A stretch of 64,000 bases of DNA, taken from Clarkia xantiana subsp. parviflora. Its lineage: Eukaryota > Streptophyta > Magnoliopsida > Myrtales > Onagraceae. A program made the translations under genes and the position numbers. Under the pieces are notes generated by a model. It searched no databases. It worked only from the letters and a program-made list of their open reading frames with translations, and was not told the origin of the DNA. The stretch lies in the NCBI GenBank assembly GCA_036873135.1, contig JAPTYO010000001.1, positions 43,610,774 to 43,674,773 on the forward strand. The letters are read 5' to 3'. Positions 1-11,040 of this stretch are shown one piece after another; positions within the stretch are counted from its first letter, which is position 1; the number at the start of each line of letters is the position of its first letter.

Positions 1-260
1 CTGCGCAGCTGCTTGTGTTGACACTGCAGATAGGTTGTGATTTTATACAGTTTTTGGAGCCCCAGCCATCTTTAAACTCTCGGTGTGGTATAGTCGAGAA
101 CGATAACACTGTCTTATCTTCTGTTTACATTCTTGGGCCTCGGCCTAAATATTCAAACTGCAATCGAGATTGGGCCGCTAGAAGTTTAGTAACCCGAATC
201 AGGCCCAGTACACAAATTAGTAATTGAAGATGACGTGGACTTTTCATAACAAAAACACTG
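1..260. repeat. Dispersed repeat, copy A (unclassified)
   Basis: Segment 1-190 resembles 24790-24980: both carry TTGGAGC or CTGGAGC, CGGTGTGG, TGGGCCTCGGCCTA and GATTGGGCC in the same order. Its 3' part (170-255) resembles 1190-1277, sharing CAGGCCC, CACAA and GTAATTGAAGA followed by GACGT. It opens with the palindromic CTGCGCAGCTGC also found near 1045 and 15416. No coding capacity or terminal repeats are visible. The start lies at or beyond the window edge. Confidence 0.6.
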
Positions 261-263
261 CTT

Positions 264-930
264 CCAAACCTTATAATATTTTTTTCACCAAAAAAAAAAC
301 CTTATAATATTTCCACCCAAAAAAAACGCATATAGAATCACTCCATATTATGATTCTTATAATTATAAAAAAAATATAACTAACACTTTAAACAATTTAA
401 CTAAACCTGACATCTAGAACACCTCGTAAAAAAATTATGTTAAACCCTCAAAACTTCTACCAAAAAAAAATTGAATCATGTCTAACATGCATGAGTTATA
501 ATTTTGAAGGGATTAGATAAGCAAATCAATTTTATTTGTTCAAATTATTTGATGACTAAGTAGGCAACAACATTGATGACATTGCTCGTCTAAAAATATG
601 AGCAACACCTCCATTTCAGTAGTAATAATAACATGAGAGCATTTCTATTGGTTGGTTTTATGTAATCTTACTTAAATGTGAGCACTTTGTTTGAAGTATA
701 CAAAAACCTGCATTATGGGTATTTGGCTAGATATTCAAAGATGATACAAGTACTACGATGATGATAAATATTATATAAAAGAATAAATTTATTTTTCCTT
801 TTTATAATCTGTGAGTATTTAAACCCAAAATCTCTAGTTTAGTGATGAATCGCTATAAACCATTTAATTTAATCACTGTAAAATGAAATGAACAAGTATT
901 GACCTCACATAAAGGCTTAAACTTGAGTTG
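264..930. other. AT-rich intergenic DNA
   Basis: Homopolymer-rich, AT-rich sequence between two copies of the dispersed repeat. I see no ORF, RNA gene or clear repeat structure in it. Confidence 0.5.
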
Positions 931-931
931 T

Positions 932-1290
932 AAAGGTTTCACCAATAAAGGCAATCCTTTCAAAAATTAGCGTAGGCTGTTTAAAGTAGCGAAAACACGG
1001 TATTCTTTAGTAAAAGGCGAAAGAATAGTTCGCTTTGTATTCACTGCGCAGCTGCGTGATTTATTTACAATGGAAGATATCTGGTTTTATAAGGGTGTCA
1101 GCAACTCAAGTTGCTCTCTACGAAAGGTGTGGGACAAAATTCATGGGCCTCAATAGTACTGTCCTCACCCAGGCCCTGCTTACTTTGAGAATAGGCCCAC
1201 AGAAACTAGAGCCCAGATCAGGCCCGGCACACAAGTTGGTAATTGAAGAGGACGTAGACTTCTATAAAAAAACACAGTTGTCAATTCAAT
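932..1290. repeat. Dispersed repeat, copy B
   Basis: Positions 932-1062 match 15302-15433 almost base for base over the stretch from ATAAAGGCAA to CTGCGCAGCTGCGTGATTT, including the shared GGTATTCTTTAGTAAAAGGC. Positions 1142-1277 match copy A (170-255). The sequence has two near-palindromes: AAAGGCGAA...TTCGCTTT and CGCAGCTGCG. It does not look protein coding. Confidence 0.65.
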
Positions 1291-1435
1291 TCATTTAATA
1301 TTGTGTAACGGTTTAACGTTTTATTTATTTACCGTAAATCCTGAGTTTAATTTCTGTTTTATTTTAAAAAAATAAATTAAAATCAGCACTTTATTCATAT
1401 GAGATGGTGCGAGCTATTATGTCTACCATCATGCG

Positions 1436-1994
1436 TAGGGGTGAGCAAATTACCCAGTTGGAACCGGAACCGGACCGGAACCGGTCATTTGGTAGGTTTC
1501 GGGTAGATGTAAATGGTTCTGGTACATTTCTGGGATTAAATTTCAAGAACCGGTATTTTCGGTTCCGGTTCCGGGATAAGTTTTCGGGTACCCAAATACC
1601 CAGAACCGGAACCGTTATATATATATATAAATTAAAAAACACTAAACATTTAACAAATTTAAAATTGATTTGTGGAAAATGTTATAATTATTTTTATGAT
1701 TCATTTGGTATAACATAAATTTCAGTTTCAATTGGTTACCGAGAACCCGGTTCCAACTGGGTATCCAGAACCCGGTTCCAACTAGTACCTAAAATTATAT
1801 TATTTAGTTTGAAAATTTGTAACCGGTTCCTTAACGGGTACCCGGAACCGATTGGCTCTTAACGGTTCTGGTACGGTTCCGGTTCCTAAATGTTCTGGTA
1901 CGATTCTGGATAATAAAGTTAGGAACCGTTTAGTATTGGTCTGGTTCTGGGATACCCTAAAAGTACTGGGTACCCGGAACCGCTCACCCCTAAT
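1436..1994. mobile_element. hAT-type MITE, CCGGTTC-rich
   Basis: The element begins TAGGGGTGAGCA and ends GCTCACCCCTA, an inverted terminal repeat typical of plant hAT elements. TCATGCGT at 1429-1436 recurs at 1995-2002, which fits an 8-bp target duplication with a small shift at the right end. The interior (about 0.55 kb) has no transposase and is packed with GGTTCCGG/CCGGAACC and GGGTACCC motifs in both orientations, so each half can fold on the other. It is a non-autonomous element; the internal motifs resemble subterminal transposase-binding repeats (inference). Confidence 0.75.
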
Positions 1995-2002
1995 TCATGC
2001 GT

Positions 2003-2670
2003 GAACTATGCTTTTGAAGGGATTAGATAAGCAAAACAATTTTACTTGCTCACACCCTATGATGAATAAGTAGGCAAAACCTTTTAATATACAACAAAAA
2101 AGTCAAATTTGGTTGGTAGAAGAACTTTCAAATTTATATGCCATTTAACCACATTTAATATAAAGTGCTTTGAAGTTTACAAACTAGAATATTCTAGTTG
2201 AGATACGACGTTTCATTCTAAAATTATAGTAGATTCAGATCAGATATTTCACTCTTATCACAAATCGTATCTCGTCGTTAAGATTTTGACATATGTTATT
2301 AGATTTAACACACTTTCCTTTTAGAGTTCACCAATCTAAATAGGTTTTTAGAAAAAATCACAAAATAAATACAGAAAGTAGACGTGTCAAAATCACAACG
2401 GTGATGCACGATCTTAGACAAAAGAAGTGAAGCAGGTGATTGAATCATTGAATAGTCTATATGCAAGACTTAATCAACCTTGAATTATACTATATGTAAC
2501 ATATATAGTTAAAAAAAAATAAAGGTAATAACCTAAGATTACAACAAAACCTATGGAAAAAAAAAATAAAGATTTAAAACCTAAGCCATGACATAATCAT
2601 CGCAGACATAACTATTATTATTCTATAGATATATATTGACCAAATGGATGATGTGTTCCGCCATGTGTTT
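2003..2670. other. AT-rich upstream DNA of the GST gene
   Basis: Intergenic sequence. A piece around 2200-2290 (GATACGACG ... CGTATCTCGTCGTTAAGAT) shows weak internal inverted symmetry and resembles 51426-51446, suggesting a small MITE remnant. No ORF is supported. Confidence 0.4.
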
Positions 2671-2672
2671 TT

Positions 2673-2681
2673 CTATATAAG
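2673..2681 (+). promoter_or_regulatory. Candidate TATA box for the tau GST
   Basis: CTATATAAG lies about 250 bp before the GST start codon. A second, closer candidate (TATATAAA, 2843-2850) sits about 83 bp before the ATG in a very AT-rich stretch. Either could be used; only transcript ends would decide. Confidence 0.35.
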
Positions 2682-2932
2682 ACCACATCGTACTAGCTAT
2701 CATGATCACACCAACATTTTTTTGATTTATCTTCTTTATTGAAAATAAATTGCATATTATACTTCCATTTCCTTATATTTTATACTTGTTATACTTCCAT
2801 TTATTAGTTTTACCTATTTTGTAAATTATCTATTACCATTATTATATAAATCAATATATAAGAAGGAGAATAATATAATAATAATAAATAAACTACAATA
2901 AATTGTTTTCTCTCAATACATTCATCTACAAT

Positions 2933-4387
2933 ATGGCAGAAGAAAAGGTAGAGTTGGTGGTGTTGGATTGCTGGGCAAGTGCGTTTGCTGGGAGGGTGAG
3001 AATTGCTTTGAGGGAGAAAGGGCTGCAATTCCAGACCCATGAAGAGGACCTACTATATGGCAACAAGAGCCATCTACTCTTGGAAATGAACCCGGTTCAC
3101 AAGAAGGTCCCGGTTCTCATCCACAACGGCGAACCGTTGTGCGAGTCTCTGGCTATTGTCGAGTACATCGATGAGACGTGGACTCACCAACCCGGGCTCT
3201 TGCCGTCTGAGCCTTACGACCGAGCTCATGCCCGGTTTTGGGCTAACTTTGTTGACCAAAAGGTATATATTAAGTATAAATACTAAACCATATATCCCAT
3301 TTATTATTTTTATAATTTTAGGAGATCAAAATGTCAATTTAAATTTATGATAATAGGATAAGAGAGGACGTTGTGGCCTATATTCACAGTAAAAATATCA
3401 ACAATTTTGTGGCTAATTAAATTAACTTTAGAAATCTATATAATATATATTTTGACCAAAAAAAAATGTATATATAATATATAGGGATAACACAGTTTTT
3501 GGGTATCTCACATTAATTATTTAGGCAAAAATGATAATTTTGGTACCTGAGTTAATTTTTTTTTTTTTAAAAAAAAAAAACTTTATCAATCATATCATTT
3601 TCTTGTTGTTACAACATCATTTAGATGTTTGTATTAAACATCACATTTCTTTATAATTGATACAAACAATCTACTATATAGTAGCTTTTGTTCCTATGTG
3701 TACAAATTGCAATAATAATAAATAAAAATGAAATATACTTAATACAAGCATTTAAAAGATGCTTTCAATAACAACAAATATTATTACTTATAAGCTATAC
3801 TATATTTTTAATTAAAAAAAAAGAAGCAAAACTCAGATACCAAATTATTCACATCACGATAATGGTGGTCTAGTTGTTAAAAAACGATTAGATGATGTTT
3901 GACTTCGAAATTCATTTTTTTATGGATTTTTTTTGGGTAAAATGTAAAGTACCCAAAAAGACTTTTACCTCATTTCATACAAAGTATATAATTACCACTA
4001 AACTAATTAATTATTTTAATATATATGCGCATATGTGTACAGATATATAGTGCAATAAGATGTGTGAGAGAAGCCAGTGGGGAAGAAGATGTAGAAGCAG
4101 CAAAGAAGGAGCTGATACAGAGTTTTAAGGTTCTAGAAGAAGAGCTTGGAGAGAAGCAGTACTTTGCGGGAGAGAGATTTGGTTTTGTGGATATCGCCAT
4201 GATTCCTTTCTACAGCTGGTTCTACGTGGTGGAGATGAAAGCCAAACTGAGCATGGAAGAGCTGTTCCCCAAGCTAGTGGAGTGGTGCAAACGGTGCTGT
4301 CTTCGTCACACTGTCTCACTCTCTATTCCCGACCAACACAAGGTCTATGAGTTTTCCTTGGAGCTCATGAAAGTCCAACAAAAGTAA
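2933..4387 (+). CDS. Tau-class glutathione S-transferase (GSTU), two exons
   Basis: Cytosolic enzyme that conjugates glutathione to electrophiles or binds small ligands; tau GSTs are plant-specific and often stress or xenobiotic induced. Exons are 2933-3262 and 4043-4387, joined by a phase-0 GT-AG intron of 780 bp, giving 224 residues, the usual length. The N-terminal thioredoxin-like domain (about 1-85) carries the catalytic Ser in WASAF (residue 16), the cis-Pro motif KKVPVLIHNG and the glutathione-binding ESLAIVEYID. The helical C-terminal domain follows the LLPSEPYDRA linker, with YFAGERFGFVDIAMIPFYSW typical of tau GSTs. The ATG at 2933 (MAEEKVE) is preferred over an in-frame ATG at 2903 because family members begin there. 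No damage is seen. The exact GSTU number cannot be assigned. Confidence 0.95.
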
Positions 4388-4409
4388 TTAAACATTACTA
4401 CTACTCCAC

Positions 4410-4531
4410 AGTTGACTGCACATGTGTAGTCGAATTTACAGTTGTTAGATCAGACACTCTGAAATTTTTGCAACGACTGAGATATCTACTGATCTGACAA
4501 CGGTAAATTAGATTGTATTTGCAGTCGACTG
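4410..4531. repeat. Short imperfect hairpin in the probable GST 3' UTR
   Basis: The left arm (from GTTGACTGCA to TTAGATCAG) and the right arm (from CTGATCTGACAACGG to GTCGACTGC) are roughly complementary and separated by about 30 bp. It starts some 20 bp after the GST stop codon, so it probably lies in the 3' UTR. It is likely a small MITE; a regulatory RNA fold is possible but unproven. Confidence 0.5.
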
Positions 4532-5107
4532 CAGTGTGCAATAATCTCAATAATAAAGGTTTAGGGTTTAATAAGTAATAATAAGCTGATGATGCTGTCG
4601 AATAAGATCTTCGAGACTCTTTAGGGTCTTGAGAAATGTCTGGTCCAGTATATATGGTTGTTCTGTCTTTGATCAGTGTTGGCTTGTCATTTTTACAGTT
4701 TGTATTGATCATAAAAGAGGTTGTGCTTTTTTTGCCATGTATATATATTCTGGTTTATTTGGCTGTTTTAATCATCAACATGCGTGTGTTATGGGGTCTG
4801 GAGTTTTGATGCTCTTAGTAAAATCGGTGTTTACGGTATCTAAACATCGTAAGTTTGGATCAACCGTCTATTTTATCCAAAATTATTCTCGATAACTCAG
4901 TTTATTTACGTAATAAGAGAAAAGATGTTTCCTACAAATTTTTAACGAGTCATAATAAGGGGTCTTAATCCTTAAAGTAGCTTAATTTATTTTTAGCTTG
5001 TCATTATCAAGAGAACTACATTAACTCCCAAACTATTAAGGTCCTAAAGAACATATGGCACCTTAACTATATCAATAGATAACACCCTAAATAGATTGGA
5101 AACTCAG
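4532..5107. other. Intergenic DNA between GST and copia element
   Basis: AT-rich sequence with short ORFs lacking family resemblance. It may contain the GST polyadenylation region. Nothing else is supported. Confidence 0.4.
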
Positions 5108-5112
5108 CATCT

Positions 5113-5393
5113 TGTTAAATATTAATGTGTTTGTTAGTTTTATATTTGGTGGCAATTTTGTAATTATTAAGTAGTTTATGAAACGGTGAGTTTCATTCTA
5201 TTAGGTTACTGAGGTAAGTAACAGAGAGTTGCATTTTGAAAAAAATAGAACAGAGAGTGTGTGTAGGTGGGTAAGAACAAGAACGGCGCCACTTGGAGCT
5301 CATGAAATGGCAAACGATGCCATTAGCATGGATAGCTGATTTTTATGTTGATTATTGTGTGTTTGTGGTATAATTGCTCCCTAAAATCCAACA
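5113..5393 (+). repeat. Copia 5' LTR
   Basis: 281 bp, TG...CA. It differs from the 3' LTR at two positions that I could find by eye (TTAGCATGG versus TTAGTATGG, and GATTATTG versus GATTCTTG), about 0.7 percent. At a commonly used plant LTR rate near 1.3e-8 per site per year this implies an insertion of a few hundred thousand years; that date is an estimate. Confidence 0.96.
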
Positions 5394-5396
5394 GAT

Positions 5397-5408
5397 TGGT
5401 ATCAGAGC
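5397..5408 (+). other. Copia primer-binding site
   Basis: TGGTATCAGAGC is the standard plant copia PBS, complementary to the 3' end of initiator Met-tRNA. It lies three bases after the end of the 5' LTR. Confidence 0.93.
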
Positions 5409-5495
5409 CTAGTCGATTGAGTGTTTGGGCGAGTTAGGGTTTGACGAAAAGCAAACCGGAGCAAATCAAGCAATTGGAAAAGAAATCAAGCTTCC

Positions 5496-8400
5496 ATGGC
5501 GGGATCGAGCGAGCAAGGAGTGTCGATTCCTATCTTCAATGGAGAAAACTATGATTATTGGAGTTTGAAGGTAAAAACTATCTTTAGATTTCTAGATGTA
5601 TGGGATATTGTTGAAAATGGATTTGAGGAGCCCATTGATATAGCTTTGTTGAGTGATGCCGATAAGAAAGAGTTGAGAGATACTAGGAGAAGAGATGCTA
5701 AAGCTCTTGCACTTATACAACAAGCTATGACAGAATCATTGTTTCCGCGAATTATGAGATGTAATACGGCACATGATGCTTGGATTACTTTGCTAGATGA
5801 GTACCAAGGAAATGCAAGGGTTAGAGCTATTAAATTGCAAACTTTGCGAGCCGAATTAGAAAATTTGAAGATGAGTGAATGTGAAAGGTTGAAGGACTAT
5901 TTCAATCGGGTAACCGATATTGGTAGTCAAATGAGTTTATACGGAGAAGAAGTTAGGGATAAAAGGCTTGTTGAGAAGATTTTGATTAGCTTGACCGAGA
6001 AGTATGATACAATTGTGTCGGTTATTGAGGAAACTAGAGATTTGTCAACATTGACCGTTCGTGACTTGATGGCATCATTGTTGGCATATGAACAAAGGTT
6101 GTTAAGACACTCCGACAAATCAATCGAGAGTGCTTTACAATCTAAGTTAAATTTGGCCACAAAACCGAGAGAGCAATCATCTCCGGAGCATCAAGGAGGT
6201 GAGTCTTCACGAGGTGGAAAATTTGGCCAAGGAAGAGGAAGAGGTCAAAGTGGAAGAGGAAGAGGTAACTTTGATAGAAGTTACACCGCGGAAAGCTCGG
6301 GGAAGACGTGTCATATTAGCAAGAGAAGTGGTCATTTCGAGAAAGATTGTTGGTTTAAGGGTAAGCCTCAATGTCATAATTGCAAGAAGTTTGTGCATGT
6401 GCAAAGAGATTGTAGGTTCAAGAATGAGCAAGCGAATGTCTCCGAAGAGAAGAAAGACAATCATGATTATGGAGTGCTCTTGGCCGATTGTCAAGTAGCA
6501 TCCTAGAAGAAAGATGAAGTGTGGTTACTTGATAGCGGTTGTAGCAATCATATGTCTAGTGATCGGAGCATCTTCACGAAGATTGATGAAGCGGTGAATG
6601 CCAAAGTGAAGATGGGAAATGGAGCACTAGTACAAGCGGTTGGGAAAGGTATGATTCCTATCCAAACAAAGGAGGGAATGAGTTTTATTAGTGATGTGTT
6701 GCTAGTTCCCGACTTAGACCAAAACTTGCTAAGTGTTGGTCAACTTGTAGAGAAGGGATATGGTGTATATTTTGAAGATGGTGGGTGCACCATTTATGAA
6801 AAGAAGAGTGACATGAAGTTGATCACAAAGATAAAGATGACAAGAGGTAGAAGTTTCCCATTGACTTTGAATTATGGGGGAGATGTTGCTTTGAAGGCAC
6901 ATATTAGTGATGAGTCTTGGCTATGACACAAAAGACTTGGGCATTTGTATTTCAATGGAATGAAGTTGTTGAAAGAGAAGAATATGGTTTATGGGTTGCC
7001 TAGAATTGAAGAGAAAGATGGTGTATGTGAAGGGTGTGCCATGGGGAAGCATCACCGAGATCCTTTTCCGAAAGGAGGAGCATGGAGAGCAAAAAGGCCA
7101 TTGGAGCTAGTTCATACCGATGTGTGTGGACCGATGAGAACTACTTCTCAAGGAGGTAATCGGTATTTCATATTGTTTATCGATGATTACACAAGGATGA
7201 CTTGGATTTATTTCTTGAAACAAAAATCCGAGGTCTTTGGTGTATTTAGAAGATTCAAAGTGTTTGTTGAGAAGCAAAGTGGCCGATATATAAAAGTGTT
7301 GAGGAGTGATCGGGGAAAAGAATACAACTCCCGAGAATTTGACAAGTTTTGTGCAGATGAAGGCATAGAACGACAACTAACGGTTGGTTACTCCCCGCAA
7401 CAAAATGGAGTTTCCGAGAGAAAGAATCAAACCGTGGTGGAGATGGGCAAAACAATGCTCAAGGAGAAAAGGTTACCGGATACGTTTTGGGCCGAAGCGA
7501 TGTCTACGGCAGTGTACTTGTTGAATAGATGCCCGACAAAGGCAGTTCAAAACAAGACACCACTTGAGGCTTGGTGCAAGAAGAAGCCTTCGGTGAAGCA
7601 TTTGAGAGTTTTTGGGTGTATTTGCTATGCTCAAATTCCGAAAGAAAAGAGAACAAAGCTTGATGATACAAGTGAGAAGTGTATCTTCTTGGGGTACGAC
7701 TCGACATCTAAGGGCTATCGGTTGTATAGCTTGCATAAGGAGAAAATCATCATCAATAGAGATGTGTTGTTTGATGAAGACGAAGTTGGGATTGGAAAGA
7801 AAAGCAAGTTCAAAAAGAAGTTGTTGTTCATGAAGAAGAGGTTGGAGGTGACGAAGAGCATGTTGAAGACTCTCCACCTACATCACCTAGAGTTGATCCA
7901 TCATCGCCATCGAGCAATGGTTCGGGTTCTAGTTCATCTACTTCGAGTAGCGCACCGAGGAGGTTGAGAAGACTATCCGAAGTATATGCGACATGAAATG
8001 TTTGCATAGTTGAGCCGGAAAGCTTTGAAGAAGCTATCCAAGAAGAAGTGTGGAAGAAAGCCATGGAAGAAGAGTTGCACATGATTGAGAAGAACAAGAC
8101 TTGGGAGCTGGTAGATAAGCCAGTTGAGAGAGATGTTGTTGGGGTGAAGTGGATCTACAAAGTGAAGCATAATCCCGATGGTTCGGTCTTGAAGAATAAA
8201 GCAAGACTTGTGGCAAAAGGGTACTTACAGCAGGCTGGGGTTGACTACCATGAGACATATGCTCCAGTTTCGCGTAAGGACACAATCCGGATCCTCATAG
8301 CACTTGCAGCTCAGAAAGGTTGGTTGTTATACCAACTTGATGTGAAGTCGGCTTTCTTGAATGGTGTTTTGGAAGAAGAAATATATGTAGAGCAACCGAA

Positions 8401-9556
8401 AGGGTTTGTCAAAGAAGGAGAAGAAGAGAAAGTGTACAAGCTAAACAAGGCTTTGTACGGGTTGAAGCAAGCACCTCGACAGTGGTATAGTCAGATCGAC
8501 AACTATTTCACTTGTCATGGATTCGAGAAGAGTAAGAGCGAGCCCACTCTCTACGTGAAGAAACAAGGTACTTCAATTCTTATTGTTGCCATATATGTTG
8601 ATGATTTGATTTTCACCGGCAATGATGAGAAGTTGATTAGTGAGTTCAAGAATGACATGATGAAGACATATGAGATGAGTGATATGGGTTTGCTACATTA
8701 TTTTCTTGGCTTGTAGATTGATCAAAAAGATGATGGTGTGTTTGTTTGCCAAAAGAGGTATGCCGAGAATATGTTGAAGAGGTTTCATATGTTTGGTTGC
8801 AAAACAATGGCAACACCACTTGCTTCAAATGAGAAGTTGTGGAAAGAAGATGGAGGAAGAAAAGTGGATTGCACATATTTCAGGAGTATTGTGGGTAGTT
8901 TGATGTATCTTACTGCCACGAGACCGGATATCATGTTTGCTTCGAGCATGTTGTCGAGATTCATGAGTAATCCGAGTCATTTTCACTTTGGAGCCGCCAA
9001 ACGAGTTCTCCGTTATGTACGAGGGACCTTGGCATATGGTATCAAGTATGAAAGAGATGATGAGTTGAAGCTAATGAGCTTTTGTGATAGTGATTGGGCC
9101 GGTTGTAGAGATGATATGAAGAGTACATCCGGTTACGTGTTTTCACTTGGTTCAGGAGTGTTTTCCTGGCAATCGAAGAAGCAAGAATCGGTTGCACAAT
9201 CATCGGCGGAAGCGGAATACATTTCTGCGGCTATGACATGTTCTCAAGCCATGTGGCTAAGGAGAATTTTGGAGGACATTGGCGAGAAGCAAGACAAGGC
9301 GACACCGATGTTTTGCGATAGCAAATCAGCTATTGCGATGGCGAAGAATCCGGTGTATAGCAGCAGGACGAGGCATATTGCGGTCAAGTATCATCACATT
9401 CGAGAGAAGATCGAAGAAGGAGAAATCCAGATGATGTACTTGAAGACCGAAGATCAAGTTGCGGACATTTTCACTAAGGCGTTACCTAGAGACAAGTTCG
9501 AGAAGTTTCGCGAGCTATTAGGAGTTCAAGAACAACACATTAAGGGGGAGTGTTAA
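5496..9556 (+). pseudogene. Copia gag-pol, broken by four stops and a frameshift
   Basis: Gag starts at 5496 (MAGSSEQG) and has two C-terminal zinc knuckles near 6300-6420; the first has lost its second Cys (CHIS), the second keeps C-C-H-C spacing. Protease DSGCS is at about 6530; the integrase has its HHCC finger at 6930-7060 and catalytic D, D, E near 7115, 7308 and 7415; RT shows DVKSAFLNG (8338) and YVDDL (8598); RNase H shows SDWAG (9092). Breaks: TAG 6504-6506, TGA 6924-6926, TGA 7994-7996, TAG 8714-8716, and a loss of one base near 7785 that shifts the frame at the integrase-RT junction. The first three blocks share one frame; RT and RNase H share another. The final codon and stop lie inside the 3' LTR. 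Some stops fit C-to-T changes, as expected of methylated DNA. Confidence 0.93.
9541..9550 (+). other. Copia polypurine tract
   Basis: TAAGGGGGAG sits immediately before the 3' LTR and is the plus-strand priming site. It also encodes the last residues of the RNase H frame. Confidence 0.9.
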
Positions 9557-9831
9557 ATATTAATGTGTTTGTTAGTTTTATATTTGGTGGCAATTTTGTA
9601 ATTATTAAGTAGTTTATGAAACGGTGAGTTTCATTCTATTAGGTTACTGAGGTAAGTAACAGAGAGTTGCATTTTGAAAAAAATAGAACAGAGAGTGTGT
9701 GTAGGTGGGTAAGAACAAGAACGGCGCCACTTGGAGCTCATGAAATGGCAAACGATGCCATTAGTATGGATAGCTGATTTTTATGTTGATTCTTGTGTGT
9801 TTGTGGTATAATTGCTCCCTAAAATCCAACA
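9551..9831 (+). repeat. Copia 3' LTR
   Basis: 281 bp, TGTTAA...CCAACA, near-identical to 5113-5393. It is followed by the target duplication CATCT (9832-9836). Confidence 0.96.
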
Positions 9832-9836
9832 CATCT

Positions 9837-10256
9837 GTTACGAACTAGTAGAGTTAGAAATTCCCAACACATGACACATATCTCTAGTTTTATTAGCAAA
9901 TGACTTGCATGATCAGCGGAAATTATTCTAACATCCGAACAAGAGACATGGGAAATTTAAAAATAATAATTCCTGAAAAAAAATTACAAAAAAGTAGCCA
10001 TATCCTGACTTGAGCGGTTGAGCCACAACACAACACCATAAAATAATAAAATACTGGAAAAGGAGTTTAATTATCTCCATAAAAAGAGTTTATATCAATC
10101 AAGGAGACATACAGAGAGATCAATCAAACAGTCCCCTCTGTGCAAAAAAACAGAAGAAAAAACCTGAGGAAAAAGCACATATATAATTATCAATTATAAA
10201 AAGAAAACAAAACTGGAAATAATTAATTAATTAGGGCAAAGCAATATTAGAAGAGT
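9837..10256. other. 3' flank of the CML gene
   Basis: AT-rich sequence between the copia element and the CML stop codon. The part nearest 10256 is presumably the 3' UTR of the minus-strand gene. No other feature is seen. Confidence 0.4.
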
Positions 10257-10817
10257 TCATGATTTAGCCATGACGCCACGCATCATATCCTTGAACTCAG
10301 AGAAATCAACCCTGCCGTCGTGGTTCTGATCCACCGACACGATCATCTGCTCGACCCGAGCCATTTCGTTCCCTTCGATCAGTCCCAGCTTCCCCAGAAC
10401 CTCATGAAGCTCCTTCGCCGATATGTACCCATCTCCATTGACGTCGAACACCTTGAACGCCTCCGACAGGTCGTTCTCCTCGTCGGGCGCCGCCGCGCCG
10501 GCCTCCTCCTCGTCCTTGCTCATCGCCTCGTCCAGCCACTTGTGGAACGCCACGAAGTCGTCGAAGAGGAGCCCCGACTGCCCCGGCCTGATGTAGGAGG
10601 AGACGGTGGCTTCCAGGTCGGAGTTGTCGGCGTCGAGGCCGAGGGTGGAGAGAGCGCGGCCGAGCTCGACGACGGTGATGATGCCGTCACCGTCCTTGTC
10701 GAAGAGGTCGAAGATGCGGCGGAGGCGGAGGGAGTTGAGGCTGGGGCACTTGAGGCTGAAGGAGGCGGAGGATCGCCGGCTGAGCCCTCTGGTGAGGGCG
10801 GCGTCGCAGGTAGACAT
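10257..10817 (-). CDS. Calmodulin-like protein, CML42/CML43 type
   Basis: EF-hand calcium sensor of 186 residues, expected to bind Ca2+ in cytosol or nucleus and relay stress or developmental signals. An SSASFSLKCPSLNSLRLRR leader precedes EF-hand 1 (DKDGDGIITVVE). The second hand is degenerate (around RPGQSGLLFDD), an acidic linker follows, then hands 3 (DVNGDGYISAKE) and 4 (DQNHDGRVDFSE). This three-functional-hand layout and the leader match CML42/43. The start at 10817 (MSTCDAAL) is chosen although the frame stays open to 11003: the upstream part is His/Pro/hydrophobic and unlike the family. The gene is intronless and much richer in G+C than its surroundings. A TATA-like stretch lies near 11024-11040. 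Confidence 0.92.
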   Translation of the reverse strand: MSTCDAALTRGLSRRSSASFSLKCPSLNSLRLRRIFDLFDKDGDGIITVVELGRALSTLGLDADNSDLEATVSSYIRPGQSGLLFDDFVAFHKWLDEAMSKDEEEAGAAAPDEENDLSEAFKVFDVNGDGYISAKELHEVLGKLGLIEGNEMARVEQMIVSVDQNHDGRVDFSEFKDMMRGVMAKS

Positions 10818-11040
10818 GTGGAAGAGTAGGGAAGCGAGGAAGTTAATTATTGTGATGAGACACAGTGGGTGGTGGTGAGGAATGGGAGATATGATGCAGG
10901 TAGAAGGATGAAAAATGAAGGAGAAGGAAGGGGATGGAACAAGGTGACGCGCATTTGCCGGATCTTCTTTTTCGGCCGGTCTCCTAGCTAGTATTTTTTG
11001 CATTACTAAACAGGGATATTTAGTTATATAATATATAATA

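Larger units (their letters stand above)
5113..9831 (+). mobile_element. Full-length Ty1/copia LTR retrotransposon (4,719 bp)
   Basis: Two 281-bp LTRs (5113-5393, 9551-9831) start TGTTAA and end CCAACA. The element is flanked by a perfect 5-bp target duplication CATCT (5108-5112, 9832-9836). A PBS complementary to initiator methionine tRNA (TGGTATCAGAGC) lies at 5397-5408, and a polypurine tract (AAGGGGGAG) directly precedes the 3' LTR. Gag and pol follow the copia order protease, integrase, reverse transcriptase, RNase H. The compact size and short LTRs suggest an Ale-like or related lineage (inference). The reading frame is broken in five places (see the gag-pol entry), so this copy cannot encode its own machinery. 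Confidence 0.97.

Noticed and set aside
10320..10829. Open frame opposite the CML gene
   Set aside because: It is the complement of a G+C-rich EF-hand coding region; the other strand has clear family motifs.
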